NCBI GenBank assembly: GCA_037481715.1
Contig: JBBFLD010000011.1
Coordinates: 1-64,000, forward strand
Origin: Rosettibacter sp037481715
GTDB lineage: Bacteria; Bacteroidota; Ignavibacteria; Ignavibacteriales; Melioribacteraceae
Direction: 5' to 3'
Length of the DNA stretch: 64,000 bases
The translations under genes and the position numbers were made by a program. Of the stretch, positions 24,211 to 32,211 are shown piece after piece; positions within the stretch are counted from its first letter, which is position 1; every line of letters starts with the position of its first letter. Under the pieces are notes generated by a model, which saw only the letters and a program-made list of their open reading frames with translations, searched no databases and was not told the origin of the DNA.

Positions 24211-25289
24211 TTCCTTTTTAATACTACAAAAGTTAAATCATCATTCTGCAAAGCATTCCCTCGAAATGAAGTAATTGATTTTAATAAAGCTTCTTTTATT
24301 TCTTCAGCTGACTTTTCCGCATTTTTCTCAATCACTTTTTTAATGTTTTCCAGTCCAAACATATTTTTGAAAATGTTCATTGTTTCAGTTACACCATCGG
24401 AATAAATTAAAATAATATCGTTGATCCCCGGATTTACTTGAACTTCTTCTAAAGTTTTTTCAAATAAACCTTTATCATTCATTCCAATAGCAATACCAGC
24501 TGGATTTATTTCAACGAATTCTTTTTGATTATATTTGTAGTGAATTGCCGGCGGATGACCTGCTCTTACAAAATTTATTTTTCCATCTTTATCAATTGAC
24601 GCAATAGTGATTGTAAGAAAAAATTCCTTTCTCAAATTTTTTGAAAAATATTTTTTCAGGTTTGTGATTATATCTTTAATATCAGAATAGTAATCAAGCA
24701 AGAAATAAATAATTGATTGAACGCGAACCATGTAAAGTGCAGCTGCCATACCTTTCCCGGAAATATCACCAACTATTATGTAACTTTTTTCTTGGGTTTC
24801 AATAATATCAAAATAATCTCCGCCTACATCTCTTGCAGGTTCATAATACGTTGCCGTTTGATAATCTTTTAATTGAAGTGAATGTTTTGGTATTAAATCG
24901 AATTGTATTTTTCTTGCAACTTCAAGTTCACTTTTGGCGGTTAATTTATCAGCAAGTTCAAATGCAAGAAGCAAATTTAATATTATGAATGAACACAAAA
25001 GATAAAGTGAGTTTGGTTCAGAATAACTTATAAAAAAGAAAAAGAGAGCGATTAAATAAAAAATTCTTCTTGCTGGAGAAAGTCTTAAAATAAATGCATT
25101 GAATAAACTTCTGATGAAAATCAAACCGCGAATGAATTTATTTTTTGATGTGTCTGGTTTAGGAATATCACTTTTGAAAAATTCATATACTTCACTGGCT
25201 TCCTGTTTAATTAATTTTTCAATTTCCTGATAACTCAAATCACTTGTGTAAAGGTCGAATATTCTTTTTATTGGATTTCTAGTAGCCAA
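24189..25289 (-). CDS. RsbU/SpoIIE-type PP2C phosphatase, membrane-bound
   Basis: The protein has 366 residues with a TTG start, supported by GAGGA five bases upstream. An N-terminal soluble part (1-75) is followed by two membrane segments (about 78-110: IFYLIALFFFFISY, LYLLCSFIILNLLLAF). A PP2C-type domain then fills 125-360: EVARKIQFDLIP, EPARDVGGDYFD with metal-binding Asp residues, VGDISGKGMAAALYM, RAGHPPAI, IILIYSDGVTE and NDDLTFVVLK. It should dephosphorylate an anti-anti-sigma factor, opposing the RsbW-like kinase at 22245. It may respond to a membrane signal. Confidence 0.9.
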   Translation of the reverse strand: MATRNPIKRIFDLYTSDLSYQEIEKLIKQEASEVYEFFKSDIPKPDTSKNKFIRGLIFIRSLFNAFILRLSPARRIFYLIALFFFFISYSEPNSLYLLCSFIILNLLLAFELADKLTAKSELEVARKIQFDLIPKHSLQLKDYQTATYYEPARDVGGDYFDIIETQEKSYIIVGDISGKGMAAALYMVRVQSIIYFLLDYYSDIKDIITNLKKYFSKNLRKEFFLTITIASIDKDGKINFVRAGHPPAIHYKYNQKEFVEINPAGIAIGMNDKGLFEKTLEEVQVNPGINDIILIYSDGVTETMNIFKNMFGLENIKKVIEKNAEKSAEEIKEALLKSITSFRGNALQNDDLTFVVLKRNQSVSST

Positions 25290-25547
25290 ATTTTCCTCAT
25301 TAATTATTATTCTGTATTGTTAGACGAATTTATGTTAATATTGTATCGAAAAAAATTTAATTCATTTAAAAAACATCAAAAATATTTTAAGACTAATATT
25401 GTTAAAAATTCTGACTCTGCTTGTACAATAAACATAAATAAAAGCCAAGTCTTTGGAAATCATAATCTACTTTTATATTTTTCGTGCAACTATGACTTAA
25501 ATGCTGTCTAAATATCCATATTTGTAATTAAACAAGAAAGATAAATT

Positions 25548-26243
25548 ATGGCATGGAAAATAATATTATTCATATTGATGACATTTGTAATTATTGCTGG
25601 AATTACATTTCCAATAGTTCCACAGCCTCAGCACTGGTATGAATTTCCTAACATACCTGGTCTTGAAGAAAAAGCAAAAATAATTTTCTTTCATGTTCCA
25701 ACAGCTTGGATTTCTGTTATTGCATTTTTGATGGCAATGATTTATGGAATAAAGTATTTAAGAAATAAAAATCTTGATGATGATGCAAAATCAGCTTCTG
25801 CTTTGCAGCTTGGAATGGTTTTTTGCATTCTTGCAACTGTAACAGGTTCAATCTGGGCAAAATTTACATGGGGTGCATTCTGGCATTGGGACCCTCGTGA
25901 GACAAGTATCTTTATTTTGCTCTTAATTTATGGTTCTCTTCTTGCTCTTCGTTCCGCAATAGAAAACGAAGATAAAAGAGCTCGACTTTCTGCTGTTTAC
26001 TCAATCATTGCGTTCCTAACAGTTCCTTTCTTTATTTTTATTATGCCAAGAATAATGACAGGTTTGCATCCAGGTTCTGCAAATGATGATACAGCCGGTC
26101 CAGTTGTAGATTTTAAAATGAATTTAAATATGATGCTGGTATTTTATATTTCACTTATTGCATTCACAATTTTATACTGGTGGATTTGGAAAATTCGTTA
26201 TAAAGTAATAATCATAAACGAAAATATTTCTAAAAAATTATAA
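25548..26243 (+). CDS. ccmC: Cytochrome c maturation haem exporter/handler CcmC
   Basis: The protein has 231 residues with six membrane segments. The tryptophan-rich haem-binding motif (WGAFWHWDPRET, about 107-118) and flanking His residues (FFHVPTAW at about 47-54 and GLHPGS near 177) match CcmC of the system I haem-handling family. It is the first gene of a rightward operon, followed by ccmD, ccmE and ccmF. CcmC attaches haem to CcmE in the inner membrane. ccmA and ccmB are not visible next to it and may be elsewhere. Confidence 0.9.
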   Translation: MAWKIILFILMTFVIIAGITFPIVPQPQHWYEFPNIPGLEEKAKIIFFHVPTAWISVIAFLMAMIYGIKYLRNKNLDDDAKSASALQLGMVFCILATVTGSIWAKFTWGAFWHWDPRETSIFILLLIYGSLLALRSAIENEDKRARLSAVYSIIAFLTVPFFIFIMPRIMTGLHPGSANDDTAGPVVDFKMNLNMMLVFYISLIAFTILYWWIWKIRYKVIIINENISKKL

Positions 26244-26253
26244 GAGGTTAAAA

Positions 26254-26403
26254 TTGGAAAACGGATTAATAAATTTTCTTGAGCAGAACTCAATTTATAT
26301 TGTAATGTTCATTGTTCTTGTTGTTTGGATAGGAATTTTTCTTTTCTTATTGAATACTGATAAAAGACTTAAAGAAATTGAGAAAGAAATTAAGGAGAAA
26401 TAA
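26254..26403 (+). CDS. ccmD: CcmD-like small membrane protein
   Basis: This small gene has a TTG start preceded by AGAGG and codes for 49 residues. Residues 1-12 are polar (MENGLINFLEQN), 14-33 are one membrane segment (IYIVMFIVLVVWIGIFLFLL), and the tail is charged (TDKRLKEIEKEIKEK). Size, single helix, basic tail and place between ccmC and ccmE match CcmD, which helps release haem-loaded CcmE from CcmC. It is easy to miss because of its length and start codon. Confidence 0.75.
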   Translation: MENGLINFLEQNSIYIVMFIVLVVWIGIFLFLLNTDKRLKEIEKEIKEK

Positions 26404-26407
26404 TACT

Positions 26408-26797
26408 ATGAAAAATAAATATCTCTTCGGCGGTATAATCATTGTGGTTTTTCTTGGAATTATGATTTACTTGTTTACACAAACCAATGTTCAATATGAA
26501 AGCAGCTTTGTGAAAGTAATGCAGTCTGGTAAAACTGTTAAAGCAACAGGCACATGGCTAAAAGAAAGAAGTTATGAATTCGACAAAGAGAATAAAGTTC
26601 TTTCTTTTTATATTCAAGATGAAAACGGTAATGTGATGAAAGTTGTTTATCATGGAGGAATGCCAAATAATTTTGAATCTTCAACAAGTGTAGTTGTTAC
26701 TGGAAAATATTCTAATGGAGTTTTTCATGCAACAGATATATTAACTAAATGTCCTTCTAAGTATCAGGGACAAACAGTTCAAAAAGCCCAATCTTAA
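26408..26797 (+). CDS. ccmE: CcmE haem chaperone, CxxxY variant
   Basis: The start is the ATG at 26408, four bases after the ccmD stop. The protein has 129 residues, with an N-terminal membrane anchor (YLFGGIIIVVFLGIMIYLF) and an OB-fold domain (KATGTWLKERSYEFD, VVYHGGMPNNFE, VVVTGKYSNGVFHATDILTKC). In most CcmE proteins the haem-binding site is HxxxY; here it reads CPSKY (LTKCPSKYQG), so the haem-binding residue is Cys. CxxxY forms are known from Desulfovibrio and some archaea. This points to a variant cytochrome c maturation route. Confidence 0.9.
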   Translation: MKNKYLFGGIIIVVFLGIMIYLFTQTNVQYESSFVKVMQSGKTVKATGTWLKERSYEFDKENKVLSFYIQDENGNVMKVVYHGGMPNNFESSTSVVVTGKYSNGVFHATDILTKCPSKYQGQTVQKAQS

Positions 26798-26817
26798 ATT
26801 AAGCAAAAGGAGAAATA

Positions 26818-29211
26818 ATGATTGGAAATATATTTCTAACTCTTGCATTAATTGCAGGAGCCTTTACTGTTTTGATGTATTATCTAAATTACAGAGGATA
26901 TCAAAACACGCTGGGAATAGCTCGAATAAGTTTTCATTTTACTGCAGTTATGATTATGGCTGCAAGCGCATTGCTTCTTCATGCAATTTTAACTCATCAA
27001 TATCAATACAAATATGTTTATGATTACAGCAGCAGCGGTTTGCCTACGGGTTTACTTATCTCAACATTTTATGCAGGGCAGGAAGGCAGTTTTTTGCTCT
27101 GGGCATTATTTTCTGCAATTATTGGATTAATTCTTTTGGATTATACTTCAAAACGAGGTGACTTAGAACCAAGAGTAATGATGGTTTATTCACTTTCAAT
27201 TACATTTCTTTTGATAATGTTAAATCCTCTTCTTAAATCACCTTTTAATTATATCTGGTCTCAACGTGATTTTGTAGATTTAAAACACATTAATACTGCT
27301 TACCTTACTTTACCAGCATTACAAAATTTTATTTTCAGCGACCCGCAATCAAATAAACATTTTATTCAAGTTAGTAAAGAACTTTATAGCATTCTTGCTG
27401 CAAACAATATTCCTATAGAAAATTTTATTATTCAAGGGAAAGGATTAAATCCATTATTACAAAACTTCTGGATGCAAATTCATCCTCCAATGTTATTCGT
27501 AGGATTTGCGATGTCAGCTGTTCCTTTTGCATTTGCAATTGGGGCATTACTTAAAAATGATTATAAAGAATGGATTAAACAGGCATTACCATGGGTTCTT
27601 ACTGGGTCAATGATTCTTGGATTGGCAATTATGCTTGGAGGTTACTGGGCTTATGGTGTTTTAGGCTGGGGCGGCTATTGGGGCTGGGACCCAGTTGAAA
27701 ATTCTTCTCTTGTTCCTTGGTTGATTGGTGTTGCTGCAATTCATACAATGCTAGTTCAAAAGAAAAGTCAAGATAGAGATGGAACCAGCCGATTTGTTAA
27801 AACAAATTTGATATTGTGTATTATGACTTATATCCTCGTTCTTTACAGCACTTTTCTTACAAGAAGCGGAATACTTGGTGATGCATCGGTTCATTCATTT
27901 GTTGACCCGGGTATGACAGTTTATCTTTTCTTGATTTTATTTTTAGTTCTTTTTGCTTTACTCGGAATTGGAATGATTATTTACAGATGGAAATATCTTA
28001 CAGAGCATTTTACTTTTGAAGAAAATATTTTATCAAGAGAATTAGCTTTATTTACCGGCTCTGTTGCATTAATTGCATCAGCAATTATTATTCTGGCTGG
28101 AACAAGCGCACCAATATTTGGACAAACAGTTGATACAACTTTTTACAATGAACTTAATCTTCCAATTGCAATAATTATTGGATTGCTTAATGGATTAAGT
28201 ATTATATTAAAATGGAAATATACTGAGAGCAAACAATTATGGAAAGAATCAAGATTTGCTGTTATTGCTGCATTAATTCTTACTTTATTAATTTTTGTTT
28301 TAAGCGGCATAAGTAACTTTATGCTTGTGCTCTTAACATTCTCGTCAGCATTTGCACTTTTTGTAAATGGAGAAATTGCTTATTCAATTCTTAAAGGAAG
28401 GAAAAGTTTTATTGGTGCTTATGTTGCACATATTGGAATTGCACTTTTTCTTGTTGGGGTTGTTGCAACCGGCGGTTATTCAAAACATCAACAAATAGAT
28501 TTGGTCAAAGGAGAAAAAGCAAATCTTTTTGGTTATGAACTTACATTTACAGGTTATCAGCCAATTGAAGGCGGCAAAAAGTATGCATTTAATGTAATGG
28601 TCAAAAAAGGAAATTCAGTTCGTCAAGCCTCGCCAGTAATGTATATCGCAGAATTTAATAACAGTTTGATGAGAGAACCTGATATTCTTGTTGGTCTTAC
28701 AAAAGATTTTTATGTAGCCCCAATTGCTTATGATGAAACAAATTCATCATCCACTTCTTCTGTTCAGATGAAAAAAGGGGAAACATATAACTACAAAAAC
28801 ATTCAAATTACTTTTACGAATTTTGTTCTGCCAAAAGACATGAGTGCAATGATGAGCGGAGGAAACTTTAAAATTGGTGTAAGCTTGAAACTTAATTATG
28901 ATGGTAAATCAGAAATAATTGAACCATATATGGAAAATACAGGCGAGGGACCACAATTTTATCCAGCAGAATCTCAAGCAGCAGATTTGAAAGTTTACAT
29001 CAACAATATGAATGCATCTCAAGGAATGGTAGAACTTACTTTTGATTCACTCTCAAATAAATCAGAAGAAAAATCTGCTCCAAAAGAAATTCTTACTATT
29101 GAAGCAAGTGTTAAACCTTTTATCAGTTTAATCTGGCTTGGTGTTGCTGTAATGGTTATTGGTTTCGTGATTTCTGCATATAGAAGGTCAAAAGAATCTT
29201 TGCAGGAATGA
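26818..29211 (+). CDS. ccmF: Cytochrome c haem lyase subunit CcmF
   Basis: The protein has 797 residues, longer than the usual 650 because of a large periplasmic C-terminal domain. About 14-15 membrane segments are seen. The WWD haem motif is WGGYWGWDPVENSSLVPW (about 285-302), and further CcmF marks include FWMQIHPPMLFVGF, YSTFLTRSGILGDASVHSF and GQEGSFLLWAL. CcmF takes haem from CcmE and joins it to apocytochrome CxxCH. It follows ccmE by 20 bases, and its stop overlaps the start of the SPOR-domain gene (ATGA). Confidence 0.95.
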   Translation: MIGNIFLTLALIAGAFTVLMYYLNYRGYQNTLGIARISFHFTAVMIMAASALLLHAILTHQYQYKYVYDYSSSGLPTGLLISTFYAGQEGSFLLWALFSAIIGLILLDYTSKRGDLEPRVMMVYSLSITFLLIMLNPLLKSPFNYIWSQRDFVDLKHINTAYLTLPALQNFIFSDPQSNKHFIQVSKELYSILAANNIPIENFIIQGKGLNPLLQNFWMQIHPPMLFVGFAMSAVPFAFAIGALLKNDYKEWIKQALPWVLTGSMILGLAIMLGGYWAYGVLGWGGYWGWDPVENSSLVPWLIGVAAIHTMLVQKKSQDRDGTSRFVKTNLILCIMTYILVLYSTFLTRSGILGDASVHSFVDPGMTVYLFLILFLVLFALLGIGMIIYRWKYLTEHFTFEENILSRELALFTGSVALIASAIIILAGTSAPIFGQTVDTTFYNELNLPIAIIIGLLNGLSIILKWKYTESKQLWKESRFAVIAALILTLLIFVLSGISNFMLVLLTFSSAFALFVNGEIAYSILKGRKSFIGAYVAHIGIALFLVGVVATGGYSKHQQIDLVKGEKANLFGYELTFTGYQPIEGGKKYAFNVMVKKGNSVRQASPVMYIAEFNNSLMREPDILVGLTKDFYVAPIAYDETNSSSTSSVQMKKGETYNYKNIQITFTNFVLPKDMSAMMSGGNFKIGVSLKLNYDGKSEIIEPYMENTGEGPQFYPAESQAADLKVYINNMNASQGMVELTFDSLSNKSEEKSAPKEILTIEASVKPFISLIWLGVAVMVIGFVISAYRRSKESLQE

Positions 29212-29855
29212 AAAAATTTTTATTGATATTTCTTTTTATTAATGTTACTGCATACTCTCAGAATATTGATATAACCGAAGCATTAAATGAAATTGACAAC
29301 GGAAATATTCAAAAAGCTGAGAGTATGCTTTTAAAATTCAAATCAGAAAATCCTTCCGACCCTTCTGTTTTATATCTTGATGCACTTCTAACTAAAAACG
29401 GCGAAGACGCATTAAAAAAATATTTATACCTATATGAAAAATTTCCCAACTACAAATTTAATGATGCGGTTTTGTTTAAGATTTTTTCTTATTACTATTC
29501 TATTGGACTTTATAAAACAGCTGCCAAATATTTAAATGAATTGAAAAATAAATTTCCTGAATCTTCATTTATAAGTTATGCAAATAGAAACCAGCCCGAT
29601 TCTATTCCGATTGAAAATAAAAAATTTACTATTCAAGCCGGTGCTTTTTTGATAGCGGATAATGCAAAAAGATTAAGTGAGATCTTGAAAAAAGATGGTT
29701 ATTACACTGAAATAACTTCAAAAGAAGTTGGAGGAAGTATTTTAACTGTTGTTAATTGCGGTCAATTTTCAAACGAAGAAGAAGCAAATAAAGCACTGCT
29801 TGAACTTGAAGAGAAATATAAAATAAAGGGAAGGATAATTGTTCTAAATAATTGA
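29208..29855 (+). CDS. TPR and SPOR-domain exported protein (CcmH-like position)
   Basis: The protein has 215 residues, with a signal peptide (MKKFLLIFLFINVTAYSQ), TPR-like helices at about 22-115 (EIDNGNIQKAESMLLKFKSE, SYYYSIGLYKTAAKYLNELK) and a SPOR domain at about 140-213 (KFTIQAGAFLIADNAKRL, NCGQFSNEEEANKALLELEE). SPOR domains bind denuded peptidoglycan glycans. The 4-base overlap with ccmF indicates co-expression. The TPR part recalls the CcmH/CcmI apocytochrome-holding module, but no CcmH thiol motif is present, so the link with cytochrome maturation is only by place. Confidence 0.75.
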   Translation: MKKFLLIFLFINVTAYSQNIDITEALNEIDNGNIQKAESMLLKFKSENPSDPSVLYLDALLTKNGEDALKKYLYLYEKFPNYKFNDAVLFKIFSYYYSIGLYKTAAKYLNELKNKFPESSFISYANRNQPDSIPIENKKFTIQAGAFLIADNAKRLSEILKKDGYYTEITSKEVGGSILTVVNCGQFSNEEEANKALLELEEKYKIKGRIIVLNN

Positions 29856-29857
29856 AA

Positions 29858-30391
29858 TTATTCTTTCAGTTTTTCAATTATATAATCAGCACAATCATCA
29901 ATTTCATCAAAACACTTTACCAATCCTGTTTTTCTATGTTCTCTTTTAATTTGTTCTTCCATTAAATGAACAATTTCTTTCCACATTGTGCCATGACATG
30001 CAACAGGTTTTTCGATAAGCATATTTTTATTTATTAATTCCCATACAACTGCAAGTTCAACAAGAGTGCCTGTCCCTCCGTTTAAAATTACAAATGCATC
30101 ACCGTACTCAATTAATTTTTTTAGGCGTTCGAAAAGAGTATCGCATTTTATTTCTTTTGTAAGATATTTACTTGGAACGGCGTTGTAAATACTCAATGTA
30201 ATGCCTAATGCTTCTGCACCTTCTTCGGTTGCTCCTTTTGAAACTGCATCCATAATTCCTTGAAAGCCACCTGTGCAAACATTAAATCCATTGGCAGCCA
30301 ATATTTTGCCCAGCCGATAAGCAATTTCATATTCATAATCTCCTGGACGCGGAATTGAACTGCCGAATACTGTTACAAATTTTTTCTTCAT
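29858..30391 (-). CDS. LOG-family nucleotide-binding protein
   Basis: The protein has 177 residues and a single Rossmann-like domain: VTVFGSSIPRPGDYEY at the start, VCTGGFQGIMDAVSKGA (about 35-52), then FERLKKLIEYGDAFVILNGGTGTLVEL (about 87-113). The family usually has PGGxGTxxE; here it is NGGTGTLVE, a Pro-to-Asn change. Related proteins hydrolyse nucleoside 5'-monophosphates (cytokinin-activating type) or bind Moco-like ligands. The start overlaps the S1/P1-type nuclease stop by one base (TGATG), so the two are coupled. Confidence 0.75.
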   Translation of the reverse strand: MKKKFVTVFGSSIPRPGDYEYEIAYRLGKILAANGFNVCTGGFQGIMDAVSKGATEEGAEALGITLSIYNAVPSKYLTKEIKCDTLFERLKKLIEYGDAFVILNGGTGTLVELAVVWELINKNMLIEKPVACHGTMWKEIVHLMEEQIKREHRKTGLVKCFDEIDDCADYIIEKLKE

Positions 30392-31215
30392 CAGTAATTT
30401 ACTTTTGGTTTGTTTGCTTCAATCCATGCAGAATAAATTAGAGAAGCAAGAGAAAATGCAGCCTGCTCAAATTTGTCTATAGTCAAATTTTTTGTTCGAA
30501 ACCATAAGATTCGGTAATAATCATCATCATATTTTCCATTGCTGATTTTTGATGCATGTTTATCTGCAGAAAGCAAAATGTCAACTTCAAAGTTTGATTC
30601 GTAGATATAATTGAATACAAAATCTGTAATATCAGCAACATAAACAGGTGAAATGATTTTCAAATTTTTTTCAATGTCATTTAAATGTCGGTCAACCATT
30701 TCAATTTCGTATCTAAAATGAACACCTTTTTGAGAAGAAAGTTGACCATTATAATTCATAGTAGAATGAAGTGGTTGATGTCCATCGGCAACATAATGAG
30801 CAAGGTCAGATGTGTATAATAAAATTTTATCTTTGTTATTTTCTTTAAATGCTTCAACAAGATGTGAGTAAGTTGAAACTGTTGCCCATGGTAAAATTCC
30901 TTGAGCAGTAACAGTGCTGTCGCCGTAAATTTTTTTAAGTGAGTCAATGGATATAATCATATTTCCATTTAGAAATTCTTTATAGTAATCTATGTCAATA
31001 AAATGTTTTGTCGGTTCTGAAGGGTCATCTTTCTTTCGATAATCCGGGTCAACGGAATGCTGAATTATTGCAGATTTAAAATCGTCTGAAAAATTTATTT
31101 CTTTCTGTAAAATTAAAAGAGCTTGTTTTGTAATTAATTTATGACCATTGTCTCCCCAGGCAAAATTGAAAATTGTTGGGAGAAAAACGAAAAAAAGCAG
31201 AAATGATTTTTTCAT
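30391..31215 (-). CDS. S1/P1-type zinc nuclease (or phospholipase C-like), secreted
   Basis: The protein has 274 residues. A signal peptide ends before W20, so the mature protein begins with WGDNGHK, the N-terminal Trp and His that bind zinc in S1/P1 nucleases. More ligands appear in DPDYRKKD and KHFIDID (about 57-75), in the LAHYVADGHQPLH block (about 138-150), and in HFRYEIEMVDRH. The family degrades single-stranded nucleic acids and removes 3'-phosphates in the periplasm or outside the cell. It would scavenge phosphate or nucleotides. It is co-oriented with, and overlaps, the LOG-family gene. Confidence 0.85.
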   Translation of the reverse strand: MKKSFLLFFVFLPTIFNFAWGDNGHKLITKQALLILQKEINFSDDFKSAIIQHSVDPDYRKKDDPSEPTKHFIDIDYYKEFLNGNMIISIDSLKKIYGDSTVTAQGILPWATVSTYSHLVEAFKENNKDKILLYTSDLAHYVADGHQPLHSTMNYNGQLSSQKGVHFRYEIEMVDRHLNDIEKNLKIISPVYVADITDFVFNYIYESNFEVDILLSADKHASKISNGKYDDDYYRILWFRTKNLTIDKFEQAAFSLASLIYSAWIEANKPKVNY

Positions 31216-31217
31216 GA

Positions 31218-31637
31218 TTATTGTCCTATAAATTGTGCAATGATGTTTCTTCTTCTTGGTCTGTTGTCAAAATCAATTAAGACAATTTGCTGCCAAGTGC
31301 CAAGCAACAGTTTTGAATCAATAAAAGGAATTTGAAGAGAACCGCCTTGAAGTGATGCTCGCACATGAGCATGTCCATTGTTATCATGCCATGTTTCGTT
31401 ATGATGGTAATGATGATTAGATGGTGCAATCTTTTCAAAAAACTCAGGATAATCTTTAAGAAGTCCTGGTTCATATTCAATTGTTGTAATTCCGGAGGTT
31501 GAACCTGGAGCAAAAATTAGAACATTGCCTTCTTTCATTCCAGTTTCGTTTAATCTGGATTGAACTTCAGAAGTAATATCAATAATATCATTAAATCCGT
31601 TTGTGTTTACAGTAAACATAAATGTTTTGATATACAT
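31218..31637 (-). CDS. YjbQ/UPF0047 family protein (secondary thiamine-phosphate synthase type)
   Basis: The protein has 139 residues and covers the whole family domain: NVLIFAPGSTSGITTIEYEPG (about 39-59), the HHYHHNETWHDNNGHAH metal-binding cluster (about 76-93), SLQGGSLQIPFIDSKLLLGTWQQIVLIDFD, and an RRRNIIAQFIG end. YjbQ of E. coli has weak thiamine phosphate synthase activity; the true role is uncertain. The gene ends two bases before the S1/P1-type nuclease start. Confidence 0.85.
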   Translation of the reverse strand: MYIKTFMFTVNTNGFNDIIDITSEVQSRLNETGMKEGNVLIFAPGSTSGITTIEYEPGLLKDYPEFFEKIAPSNHHYHHNETWHDNNGHAHVRASLQGGSLQIPFIDSKLLLGTWQQIVLIDFDNRPRRRNIIAQFIGQ

Positions 31638-31776
31638 ATTTCTAAACCTGTTTAATAATTCTATCCATAAATTTACAAAAATAATACAGGTTAAAACAGA
31701 AAGAGCATGTAAAATTCTTTCTTACATGAATAAAAAATTTCATGAAAATATTGTGGGGTTTATTGTAAATAATAAA

Positions 31777-32046
31777 TTACTTTTTCTTTCTTGACAAAGC
31801 AAAACCTCCAAATCCACCCACAATTGCAATATAAAAACCGAAATCGTACCACCAGCCAGTATTGTTAACTTCATAGACTCTGATATTGTTATTAAATAAT
31901 CCCCAAACAAGTGTAACAGGTGCAATCCAGCCATGCCAGATGCCATCAAGAAATCCAGCTTTTCTTGATTGATTATACTTTCCGCCGCCAGGCGCACATG
32001 AAGATAGAATAAATGCAATAAAAAGTATTCCTAATATTTTTTTCAT
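31777..32046 (-). CDS. Small conserved lipoprotein of unknown function
   Basis: The protein has 89 residues and a lipoprotein signal with lipobox LSSC (Cys17). The mature part contains KAGFLDGIWHGWIAPVTLVWGLF, then YEVNNTGWWYDFGFYIAIVGGFGGFALS and a basic KKK tail: two membrane-like segments around a conserved aromatic core. Proteins with this 'GIWHG-I-P---SLF---YEVNN-G-WYDFGF' pattern occur widely in bacteria with no known role. The gene stands alone, between YjbQ and the xylan locus. Confidence 0.7.
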   Translation of the reverse strand: MKKILGILFIAFILSSCAPGGGKYNQSRKAGFLDGIWHGWIAPVTLVWGLFNNNIRVYEVNNTGWWYDFGFYIAIVGGFGGFALSRKKK

Positions 32047-32211
32047 AGTTTATTCCAGAATTATTTGATAATCACTTCAGATTATAAAATAATTTTTCGT
32101 CACAAACAATTTTTAAATACAATAAAAATAGTTGATGGTTATTTATGGAAAGCATTAATAATTATAAAGTTAGGAAGGCAACATTGAAAAAATTTTTTTG
32201 AACAGAATATT

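Noticed and set aside
25317..25511. 64-codon rightward frame between the RsbU-like gene and ccmC
   Set aside because: Lysine- and asparagine-rich, no ribosome-binding site, no pattern; most likely AT-rich spacer that contains the two divergent promoters.
31603..31794. 63-codon rightward frame near the YjbQ gene
   Set aside because: Overlaps the YjbQ coding start on the other strand and has no initiation signal.
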